From NCBI GenBank assembly GCA_000416315.1, contig ASZI01000003.1:1-39821 (forward strand): 39,821 bases of DNA, in the 5' to 3' direction. Of this stretch, positions 16,038 to 22,833 are shown piece after piece; position 1 is the first letter of the stretch, and every line of letters starts with the position of its first letter. The position numbers and the translations under genes were made by a program. The notes below the pieces were generated by a model. The model was given only the letters and a program-made list of their open reading frames with translations, had not been told where the DNA came from and did not search any database. Source of the DNA: Osedax symbiont Rs2. Lineage in GTDB: Bacteria; Pseudomonadota; Gammaproteobacteria; Pseudomonadales; Balneatricaceae.

Positions 16038-16108
16038 TTGACCCCTGTCTTTATATACAGTTAACATTTACTCTGGGGCGGACGAGTGATAAAATGCCAA
16101 TCATTTTA
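16038..16108 (+). promoter_or_regulatory. Promoter and candidate operator of the methyltransferase gene
   Basis: TTGACC at 16038 is a -35-like box, and GATAAAAT at 16088-16095 is a good -10-like box for a second, closer promoter. An inverted repeat TAAAATG (16090-16096) / CATTTTA (16102-16108), separated by CCAAT, overlaps this -10 box and lies 20 bp before the start codon. M.EcoRII and M.SsoII repress their own genes through an N-terminal HTH region, and this protein has a comparable N-terminal extension, so auto-repression here is plausible. Confidence 0.45.
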
Positions 16109-16128
16109 CCCAGATCCGAAGGATTCCA

Positions 16129-17514
16129 ATGACAGGAAAAACAGAGATGCTTAAGCTACTGGATAAACTGCTTGAGATATACGATCTGAAGCAAATTGCA
16201 GCAATGCTCAATCCTATGACTGGTAACGACTGGTGCCGCGAAACATTAAAGCGCATCGTTGAAGGCAAAAGCGACAAAACCTTTAACCGGGAAGAAACCT
16301 ACTTCTTAAACTCATTGTTTCCTAAAAAACCTGATCATTACGACAACCCAGATTTCAAGTTCATAGATTTGTTTGCTGGAATAGGTGGCATACGCAAAGG
16401 TTTTGAAGCCATTGGTGGCAAATGTGTATTCACCAGTGAATGGAACAAATATTCTGTAAAGACCTACAAAGCCAATCATTACTCTGATCCTGCAGAACAT
16501 ACTTTTAATCAAGACATCAGAGAAATCACACTGTCTGAGGACAAAAGTATTTCAGAGGAAGACGCTTATCTTCATATCGATAAACATGTTCCGGATCATG
16601 ATGTTTTACTCGCTGGATTCCCCTGCCAACCATTCTCACTAGCCGGGGTGTCTAAAAAGAACTCCCTGGGGAGAGCACACGGCTTTGAATGTGAAGCTCA
16701 AGGTACTCTGTTTTTCGATGTTTGCCGGATTATCCGAGCTAAACAGCCAAGTGCTTTCGTTCTGGAAAATGTAAAAAACTTACGAAGCCATGACAAAGGT
16801 AAAACCTTCCAGGTTATTACAGAGGCACTTGATGAACTGGGCTACGATGTAGCTGATGTTGATTTTAAAGGTGCTGGAGCTCAGGACCCTAAAGTCATTG
16901 ACGGAGCAAAATTTCTTCCTCAGCACAGGGAGCGTATTGTTCTTGTTGGCTTCAGACGAGACCTTAACTTACAGAATAAGTTAACGCTTAAAGACATCCA
17001 GATCCCAAAAAAGACGATACCACTAAACGAACTTCTTTCTGATTTAAACGATGAACAACTCGCCAAATACACCCTTACTCCTCGCCTGTGGGAATACCTT
17101 TATGGTTACGCCAAAAAACATAAGGCGAAAGGAAATGGTTTTGGGTATGGTCTGGTCGATCCAAAAAATCCCAACTCTATTTGTCGAACGCTATCTGCCA
17201 GGTACCACAAAGACGGTTCAGAGATTCTTATCGATCAGGGATGGAATAAGGAGCTAGGAGAAATAAATTTTGGGGACAAAGAAAATCAATCCAATCGACC
17301 TCGAAGATTAACCCCGCACGAATGTGGTCGGTTGATGGGGTTCGATAAGCCAGGAGAAAGCAAGTTCATTCTCCCTGTCTCTGATACGCAGGCTTATCGT
17401 CAATTTGGCAATTCGGTTGTTGTCCCTGTCTTCAAGGCAGTTGCTGATCTGATGAAACCTTTGATCATGGAAGCTATCAGAGTAAATGCTAAGCAAACTA
17501 AAAAAGTCGCATAA
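16129..17514 (+). CDS. dcm: Dcm-like DNA (cytosine-5) methyltransferase
   Basis: This 461-residue enzyme transfers a methyl group from S-adenosylmethionine to C5 of cytosine. All key motifs are present: [10 protein letters not shown] (79-88), catalytic Cys166 in [17 protein letters not shown] (213-218), [10 protein letters not shown] (265-274), LSARY and [10 protein letters not shown] near the end. The target-recognition region ([15 protein letters not shown] and neighbours) is very like E. coli Dcm, so CCWGG is the likely target. The first ~70 residues form a separate helical region that may bind DNA. It faces the minus-strand restriction operon, with a broken vsr directly behind it. Confidence 0.96.
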   Translation: MTGKTEMLKLLDKLLEIYDLKQIAAMLNPMTGNDWCRETLKRIVEGKSDKTFNREETYFLNSLFPKKPDHYDNPDFKFIDLFAGIGGIRKGFEAIGGKCVFTSEWNKYSVKTYKANHYSDPAEHTFNQDIREITLSEDKSISEEDAYLHIDKHVPDHDVLLAGFPCQPFSLAGVSKKNSLGRAHGFECEAQGTLFFDVCRIIRAKQPSAFVLENVKNLRSHDKGKTFQVITEALDELGYDVADVDFKGAGAQDPKVIDGAKFLPQHRERIVLVGFRRDLNLQNKLTLKDIQIPKKTIPLNELLSDLNDEQLAKYTLTPRLWEYLYGYAKKHKAKGNGFGYGLVDPKNPNSICRTLSARYHKDGSEILIDQGWNKELGEINFGDKENQSNRPRRLTPHECGRLMGFDKPGESKFILPVSDTQAYRQFGNSVVVPVFKAVADLMKPLIMEAIRVNAKQTKKVA

Positions 17515-17523
17515 TCAATCCAA

Positions 17524-17598
17524 ATGGTTGATGTTCATGACAAGCAAAGTCGTCATAAAAACATGGCGGCTATACGAAACAAGAACACCAAGCCTGAA
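17524..17598 (+). pseudogene. vsr: Truncated vsr (mismatch endonuclease) remnant
   Basis: The first ~25 codons, starting MVDVHDKQSRHKNMAAIRNK and followed by NTKPE, match the start of Vsr, the very-short-patch repair endonuclease that corrects T:G mismatches from deaminated 5-methylcytosine and usually follows dcm. After this point the similarity stops and an unrelated frame continues to a stop at 17754. All catalytic residues of Vsr lie in the missing part, so no activity is expected. The junction lies just before the hairpin at 17606-17636. Confidence 0.85.
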
Positions 17599-17605
17599 CG
17601 AGATG

Positions 17606-17636
17606 AGAGTGGCTACTCAGTAGCTCTAGCCACTCT
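17606..17636. terminator. Hairpin between the convergent methyltransferase and restriction operons
   Basis: AGAGTGGCTA (17606-17615) and TAGCCACTCT (17627-17636) are exact reverse complements with an 11-base loop, and GAAAT follows. It can end transcription from either side, although U tracts are weak. It sits at the breakpoint of the vsr remnant. Confidence 0.55.
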
Positions 17637-17665
17637 GAAATCACTTACTGCGGTATATCAGTTTG

Positions 17666-17785
17666 TTAACTCGACCAGGTTAATTTTTCTACATGCTCAC
17701 GTATCTTATCAATACTTACGAAATCAGGCATTAATGGGATACTGGCGTAGTTAACTAATTCGGTTAATAGACATGCCTCCAGCCT
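17666..17785 (-). pseudogene. C-terminal remnant of an unknown gene
   Basis: A 39-codon open stretch on the minus strand reads ACLLTELVNYASIPLMPDFV and SIDKIREHVEKLTWSS before a TAA at 17666. It has no usable start and partly overlaps the end of the EcoRII-N gene in another frame. It looks like the tail of a lost gene joined to the truncated vsr by a deletion. Confidence 0.4.
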
Positions 17786-18204
17786 TTAAGGACTACAACT
17801 TTTGGATTTGGAGCTAGATCTTCTGTACTTAAATCTTTTGCATCCTTTTCAATAAAAATTTGGTATTGGTTTTCTTGGCCGGTAGCTTTAAATACAACTG
17901 AATCGCCTGCGGTTGCTTCCCATTTTCTAAAAAATCCAGTCATATAAGTAATTCGGTATTCATTACGAGTACTTTGTTGAGGAGAGAATATTTTTCCATT
18001 GTAATAGACATAACGCATTTTCCATTCTTGACCATCAGGATCTGTGCAGTATAACCAAGTATCAGGGTTAAATTTTTTAGATTCTAGTTCAGGAAAAAAA
18101 GATAAAAGCGCATGGTTGCTTCTAGGTACACAAATGCCACCCTGATGTCCTCCAGTTTCTCCAGTATCGTTTTTTGTTAGTAATTTCGCATTTGATTCAT
18201 TCAT
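17764..18204 (-). CDS. Stand-alone EcoRII-N-like DNA-recognition protein
   Basis: This 146-residue protein matches the N-terminal effector DNA-binding domain of EcoRII (B3-like fold, also found in BfiI). Recognisable parts are LLTKNDTGETGGHQGGICVP, the DGQEWKMRYVYYNG strand pair and the TRNEYRITYMTGFFRKW and AGDSVVFK end. The PD-(D/E)XK catalytic half of EcoRII is absent; the length equals the N domain alone. It is the last gene of the operon and overlaps the helicase gene by 8 bases. With a Dcm-type CCWGG methylase next door, I infer it recognises CCWGG for the HNH, helicase and ATPase subunits. Confidence 0.87.
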   Translation of the reverse strand: MNESNAKLLTKNDTGETGGHQGGICVPRSNHALLSFFPELESKKFNPDTWLYCTDPDGQEWKMRYVYYNGKIFSPQQSTRNEYRITYMTGFFRKWEATAGDSVVFKATGQENQYQIFIEKDAKDLSTEDLAPNPKVVVLKGWRHVY

Positions 18205-20041
18205 TAGTGCTGCGTTCCATTAAAGGGATGTTTGAAAGTGCTTTCTTTAAATCCAACTTATCCCGTGTGCTGATAGGTACTGCGATTTCACCTAGGTCTC
18301 TTTTCCACTTGCTTCTTTCTACCATGACCTCTTCTACAGTATTTTGATAAAACAGGCGGTATATAGTTACTGGTTGATCCTGACCACGCCTATGTGCTCG
18401 GGCAGAGGCTTGCATCTCTAATGCGGGGTTCCAGTTTTGTGTGTAATGTATAACGATAGTTGCGGCAGTAATATTTAGGCCGGTTCCTGCCGCTTTAGGA
18501 TTCAGAATCAATACTGCTGAGCCGTTATATTCTGAGAACTCATCGACAATGCTCTGCCTCTCTTCTTGAGGAGTCGCTCCATTTATTGAATTCCAATAAA
18601 TGTTTGGAACCTTTTCTTGAGCAGCTGCTTTCTTGATAAGCTCACCACAGTTGTTATATGCAGCAAAAATAAGAACCTTTTTCCCAGTTAGAGCGGCTTC
18701 CTTTAAGAGCCTAATACAGATTTCCATTTTAGGAGTAAGCAACTTGTATCTAGGATCTTTCTTTAAATCAATTTGGTTTTCCCAAGTTGGTGAGGTGGGA
18801 TTTTTAATCCGCAACCAAGGATGGGCACAGTAAATAGCAAGCTGGCCGACAGCTACCAGTTGGCCAGCGACTCCATGTTTCTCGATAGTTTCTTCCCTGA
18901 TTCTTTCGTATTCCTCTTCTGCTGCGGTACCGAGTTCTAAAGGTAAGTCTATATCAGTACGAGCCGGGAGATCGTTCGCAACATCTTTCACCTGGCGTTT
19001 TAGAATGACAATGTCCGTAATTTCGGCTAGTTTCTGTGCGCCTTCTTCGCTATCGGGATACGCACTGATGAAATTATCTTTTGTATCTAGTAAGCCGGGA
19101 ATTGCTAAGTCAGTTAGAGACCAGATATCCAGCAGCGAGTTTTCCATTGGCGTTCCCGTTACCGGAATAGTGTACTTTGCCGGCACTAACCCTAATGCTC
19201 TGCGTCGTTTGGAATCTGGGTTTTTTGCAGCTTGTGCTTCATCACAAACCAGGAATTTCCACTCCACGCTACGAAACAGTGTAATGTCGTTAACTAAAGT
19301 ATCGTATGTCGTAATGACTACCTGCGATCTCATGATGTCTTTATAGAAGCCGGTTCTGTCTGCACCCCTGTGAATAAGAAAGCTCAATGACGGTGCAAAC
19401 CGTTTTATCTCCCGGCACCAATTAGCAATTAGCGTTGTAGGGCAGACAATTAATGCTGGGGTTTCAGTTGTCGGTTTTTTTAACAGAAACAAAGCTATAA
19501 TCTGCAGAGTTTTTCCAAGGCCCATTTCATCTGCCAAGATAATGCCGCCTGTTTGCTCTAAACAATCACTCATCCAAGCAACACCATGCTCCTGATAAGG
19601 ATATAGATTTGCTTCTAAACCCGGCACATCTTTAAGGAGGTCCATTGTTAAAGCACTTGTATTGGCGGTCTCAAACAAATCGGGGGCAACATTTATGTCA
19701 ATCTCCTGTATGCCTTCCTTCATCAGCTTGATAATCTGTGTGAACTCTACATCAAGTGGGTTTATGTCTTTTAATACCTCATGGATGAATATTGGAGCAT
19801 CATAAGGCAGTGGCATGATTCTGTTTCCAGCCAGAACCCAATTATGTTGAATTGATGGGCAAGCATTAAATGTAGTTTCCCCATTTTTCTTTATATATGC
19901 ACCCAGAGATACTATGTACTTGTTGTTTCTTTTGGATAAATACAGGATTGGAGTGAGCAACCGATTACTAAGCTGGTACTGTAAATTATTTTCATCAAAC
20001 GTCCGATAATCCTTATCCAATTCATCTACTGAAATTTTCAT
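18197..20041 (-). CDS. SNF2-family helicase/translocase of the restriction operon
   Basis: This 614-residue protein is a SWI2/SNF2 ATPase that should translocate on double-stranded DNA. Motifs are DEMGLGKT (171-178), the DEAQ box (267-270), TGTPMENS, AGTGLNIT and QASARAHRRGQ near 560. The first ~140 residues are a separate domain without a recognised family. Its start overlaps the HNH gene end by 4 bases and its end overlaps the EcoRII-N gene, so the subunits are made together. SNF2 proteins of this type occur in predicted restriction systems with MORC/MutL-like ATPases (Iyer, Abhiman and Aravind). Confidence 0.95.
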   Translation of the reverse strand: MKISVDELDKDYRTFDENNLQYQLSNRLLTPILYLSKRNNKYIVSLGAYIKKNGETTFNACPSIQHNWVLAGNRIMPLPYDAPIFIHEVLKDINPLDVEFTQIIKLMKEGIQEIDINVAPDLFETANTSALTMDLLKDVPGLEANLYPYQEHGVAWMSDCLEQTGGIILADEMGLGKTLQIIALFLLKKPTTETPALIVCPTTLIANWCREIKRFAPSLSFLIHRGADRTGFYKDIMRSQVVITTYDTLVNDITLFRSVEWKFLVCDEAQAAKNPDSKRRRALGLVPAKYTIPVTGTPMENSLLDIWSLTDLAIPGLLDTKDNFISAYPDSEEGAQKLAEITDIVILKRQVKDVANDLPARTDIDLPLELGTAAEEEYERIREETIEKHGVAGQLVAVGQLAIYCAHPWLRIKNPTSPTWENQIDLKKDPRYKLLTPKMEICIRLLKEAALTGKKVLIFAAYNNCGELIKKAAAQEKVPNIYWNSINGATPQEERQSIVDEFSEYNGSAVLILNPKAAGTGLNITAATIVIHYTQNWNPALEMQASARAHRRGQDQPVTIYRLFYQNTVEEVMVERSKWKRDLGEIAVPISTRDKLDLKKALSNIPLMERSTNE

Positions 20042-20847
20042 AGATCAAGTAGTTCCTTTAGCTGTTCAGGTGTATACGCTGGTTTTCTCTTATGAATAGC
20101 TCTATGACAGTTCGGGCATAAAGGAATTAAATCCGTACGAGGATTATATTGTTTTAGTGCATCCACTTCTGATAGTGGTTCAATATGATGAACTTCAAGA
20201 ATTGAGCCTATGTCTATGCCATATCTTTGTTTGAGGTCATATTTGCAAACTCCACAATGCTCTCCATGTATTGAAATACATAGCAAACGATTCCTGGAGC
20301 TTCGTTCTCTCTTTGTTATTAAAGCTTCTGAAATTCTCCCTTCGAAATCACCTGCATCATTGAGCTGTTCAACCTCTTCATACCCAATCAACTCTGCCAT
20401 GACAGCAATTAGCGGTAGCATTACTAATTGAACAGATTGGGTAATAGACTCTATATTATTCTGATCATTGGTTTTCAACGTTACTTCAATATTGAAGTCA
20501 TTCGAAATAATCCAATCTCTATTGCAAGGAGCCCCGTTTATTTCTACATCCCAGCTGTCAGATAGCTGCTCAATAAATGCATTTGCTGTAAGAATAGCTT
20601 CTGGTGTTGCTTCATTGATAATATGCTCTACACAAGGACCAGCGTAAGATCCAAACTTAAGAGAAACCTTGTGTCTTTTCAAACCTAACAGTCTGATGGA
20701 GAACACTGGTCCATTACTTCTGTTGTAATTTTCAAACCAGAATAATAGACCACTGCGAGCTTCAGTTGGGTCGTATGCACCGTTAACTTTAACCCCGATA
20801 TTGCGTTCAATTAGCTCGCAAATGGTTATTATCTGAGATTTATTCAT
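20038..20847 (-). CDS. HNH endonuclease of the restriction operon
   Basis: This 269-residue protein ends in an McrA-like HNH nuclease domain: CGVC (198-201), EVHHIEPLSE with His220-His221, the Asn-Pro-Arg segment near 235, CPNCH (244-248) and His252. It should cut DNA with a metal ion, and the four Cys likely hold zinc. The N-terminal ~170 residues (FWFENYNRSNGPVFSIRLLG and following) are a separate domain that vaguely resembles McrB-type N-terminal domains; I cannot name it. It is the only clear nuclease in the four-gene operon, so it is the likely cutting subunit. It starts 3 bases after the ATPase stop. Confidence 0.92.
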   Translation of the reverse strand: MNKSQIITICELIERNIGVKVNGAYDPTEARSGLLFWFENYNRSNGPVFSIRLLGLKRHKVSLKFGSYAGPCVEHIINEATPEAILTANAFIEQLSDSWDVEINGAPCNRDWIISNDFNIEVTLKTNDQNNIESITQSVQLVMLPLIAVMAELIGYEEVEQLNDAGDFEGRISEALITKRERSSRNRLLCISIHGEHCGVCKYDLKQRYGIDIGSILEVHHIEPLSEVDALKQYNPRTDLIPLCPNCHRAIHKRKPAYTPEQLKELLDL

Positions 20848-20850
20848 TCC

Positions 20851-22494
20851 TTATTTGTCAGAAGTAGGTAGGTCGATAGACCGGAGTAGCTTTTTAAGAT
20901 TTGAAGAAACTTCGTCCCTGATATCTTCCCACATGATCTTGAGCTCCTTATCATCTGTATTCTTATGTTCAGCAGCAGCAAAGGCCCAGAGAAGCAGGTC
21001 AAGACCTTCTATCGATACGTTATTTTTAGTCTGGCTATAGATCTTGGTATAAAAATCATGCTGTTTATTCAGATGCAGACCAGTTGAATGATCGGTGCTT
21101 GTGGCACTGGTCAAGCAGGGCTCCCAGAGTGCGCCGCTGCGTATTCCGTCTACAGGATTAACAAATAGTTTGCCCGGTTCCACATCGTTCTCAACTGGGG
21201 TCGTGATTGTTATACCACGGCCTTTATTGTTCGTGACTACAGCAGTGCCTTTATTCAGGTCTACTTCCTCCGCTGTGATTTTCGAGGTATTCTTAGTTTC
21301 TGCGATTGTCTTATTGGAATCACCATGGGAAATTCCATTGCTTATCTGTACTGCTTGTTTTCTTCTATACCTATTCTCGGCTTCTTTGTATGCAGGACTA
21401 AGAAGTTCCTTTAGTGAGTCTTCCAGCGCTGGATCAAGAATAATTCTGCTCTTCTTGACGTCTACACGAAAGGCATCATCTAGATTATGATCAAAATCAA
21501 ATTCAATTCTGAACAGAGACCAGTGAGGATCATCTGACCGCCAAAGCCCCAAGTACCCACCATGATGAATGACCCGACCTTCCCTGTGTATATAAAACCC
21601 TTGTCCGCGGTTAGATATTTTTGCAAATTTTGAATTTTCTTCTTTAGTCATGTCTTTCGCATGGGGAAGAATCCATGCTTTAACTGTAGCTTCATGATTC
21701 GAGCCATCATCCAGCTGAATAGTCAATTTCGTTAAATTTTCTTTCAAAACTTGTTCTGATTTACTTGGGTAGAACGGATTCCAGTGTTCTACTTCCGCAC
21801 CATCTACATTAATTTTAATTGTTCGGTACTTTTTTTCTTCCGAGTTTAGGTACTTATGGAATATCAGGGCGCAGTGCTCTATCAGCTTCTTCCTTCTGGC
21901 CCGAATAGCATTGCTTTCCAATGTGCCACCATGGTCAGCGTAAACTTTGCTTAAAAGTCGATCACAACGAGACCAAACTACTAAGGTACCTGATTTACCG
22001 CAGAGCTCTTCAAATACCGACTCCTCATCCGCAGAAATTCGTTCATCAAGCATTTCCCAGTTATTAACTTCACTTACATGTTCTAAATCCCAAGTTAACT
22101 TTTTAAGCGGAGCACTTACATCTTGGCGTGAAATAATTGCATATTTTAGACAGATTGAACTAGATGCTGTTTTCAATCCCAGACCAAATTTTCCAAGCGA
22201 TGCTCTGTCTTCTCGCACCTCCGCACCATAGCGCATCGCGTTATAGAGGCCCTCCTCATCCATGCCGAGACCGTCATCTCCAAAGTATACGAACTTCCTT
22301 CCATCCAGAGTTAATTCAATTTTAATATTAATATTGGAAGCATTTGCCGCAATTGAATTATCAATAATATCTGCTGCTGCTGTATAAAAATCGTAACCTG
22401 TATCCCGTAAACCATGTATTAGACGTGCAGGATCTGGTTCGTTGACAAGATTGGTGGAAGTTAGAGAATTAACTTGTGGGACTACTGTATCCAT
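20851..22494 (-). CDS. MORC/MutL-like GHKL ATPase of the restriction operon
   Basis: This 547-residue protein has the GHKL ATP-binding motifs: ADIIDNSI (41-48), DDGLGM (73-78) and GKFGLGLKTAS (101-111), followed by an S5-like region and a C-terminal part rich in charged residues. This is the layout of prokaryotic MORC relatives, which are predicted to dimerise as ATP-gated clamps on DNA in restriction systems. The position of the usual catalytic Glu in the N box is Asp42. It is the first gene of the operon; CAAGGAGTG before the ATG is a strong ribosome binding site. Related alternatives are MutL or HSP90-like proteins, but the neighbours favour MORC. Confidence 0.9.
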   Translation of the reverse strand: MDTVVPQVNSLTSTNLVNEPDPARLIHGLRDTGYDFYTAAADIIDNSIAANASNINIKIELTLDGRKFVYFGDDGLGMDEEGLYNAMRYGAEVREDRASLGKFGLGLKTASSSICLKYAIISRQDVSAPLKKLTWDLEHVSEVNNWEMLDERISADEESVFEELCGKSGTLVVWSRCDRLLSKVYADHGGTLESNAIRARRKKLIEHCALIFHKYLNSEEKKYRTIKINVDGAEVEHWNPFYPSKSEQVLKENLTKLTIQLDDGSNHEATVKAWILPHAKDMTKEENSKFAKISNRGQGFYIHREGRVIHHGGYLGLWRSDDPHWSLFRIEFDFDHNLDDAFRVDVKKSRIILDPALEDSLKELLSPAYKEAENRYRRKQAVQISNGISHGDSNKTIAETKNTSKITAEEVDLNKGTAVVTNNKGRGITITTPVENDVEPGKLFVNPVDGIRSGALWEPCLTSATSTDHSTGLHLNKQHDFYTKIYSQTKNNVSIEGLDLLLWAFAAAEHKNTDDKELKIMWEDIRDEVSSNLKKLLRSIDLPTSDK

Positions 22495-22633
22495 ATAATG
22501 TCACTCCTTGATAGAAAATATTTTATAACACCAAAAAAACCTTAAGCTTTTGAATTATATTATGTTAATACCTAAAACTAAATATACTCTATGTATTTTT
22601 CTAAATATATACTCGGCATGGTAATCTCCCCCA
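22495..22633 (-). promoter_or_regulatory. Promoter region of the restriction operon
   Basis: This AT-rich stretch precedes the ATPase gene. On the minus strand GTTATAAAAT lies about 40 bp before the ATG and could be a -10 region; the -35 box is unclear. No methylation-linked operator or C-protein box could be recognised. Confidence 0.35.
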
Positions 22634-22743
22634 AAATTAATTGGACTCAAAAGTAGAACTTACTCGCTCACTTAGCGAAGGAGTTCTGCATGGAAAAATC
22701 ACGTTATATAAACAGCCAAATAAAAAAGTCCCAAAAATATTGA
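22634..22743 (+). mobile_element. IS3-family remnant with truncated orfA
   Basis: The frame at 22690-22743 encodes MEKSRYINSQIKKSQKY and a stop. Its first half is like the start of OrfA of IS3-family transposases (M-K-x-S-R-Y-x-x-S-Q-I). About 55 bp upstream, TGGACTC could be part of the terminal inverted repeat, and a stem (TCGCT/AGCGA) lies in between. The rest of the element is gone. It sits in the gap between the restriction operon and zorD, and may mark the event that joined the two systems. Confidence 0.6.
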
Positions 22744-22833
22744 AGCCTATTTAATGACTTTAGATACATTTGTTGATTTGAGGCTCAAATTGGGCTAATC
22801 AGCCAACACTACAATTGTTAATAACCTCAAAAA

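Noticed and set aside
16129..22494. BREX, DISARM or a classical type I restriction system
   Set aside because: No PglX, PglZ, BrxC, DrmA/DrmB, HsdS or HsdR-like gene is present; the gene set fits the MORC-type system instead.
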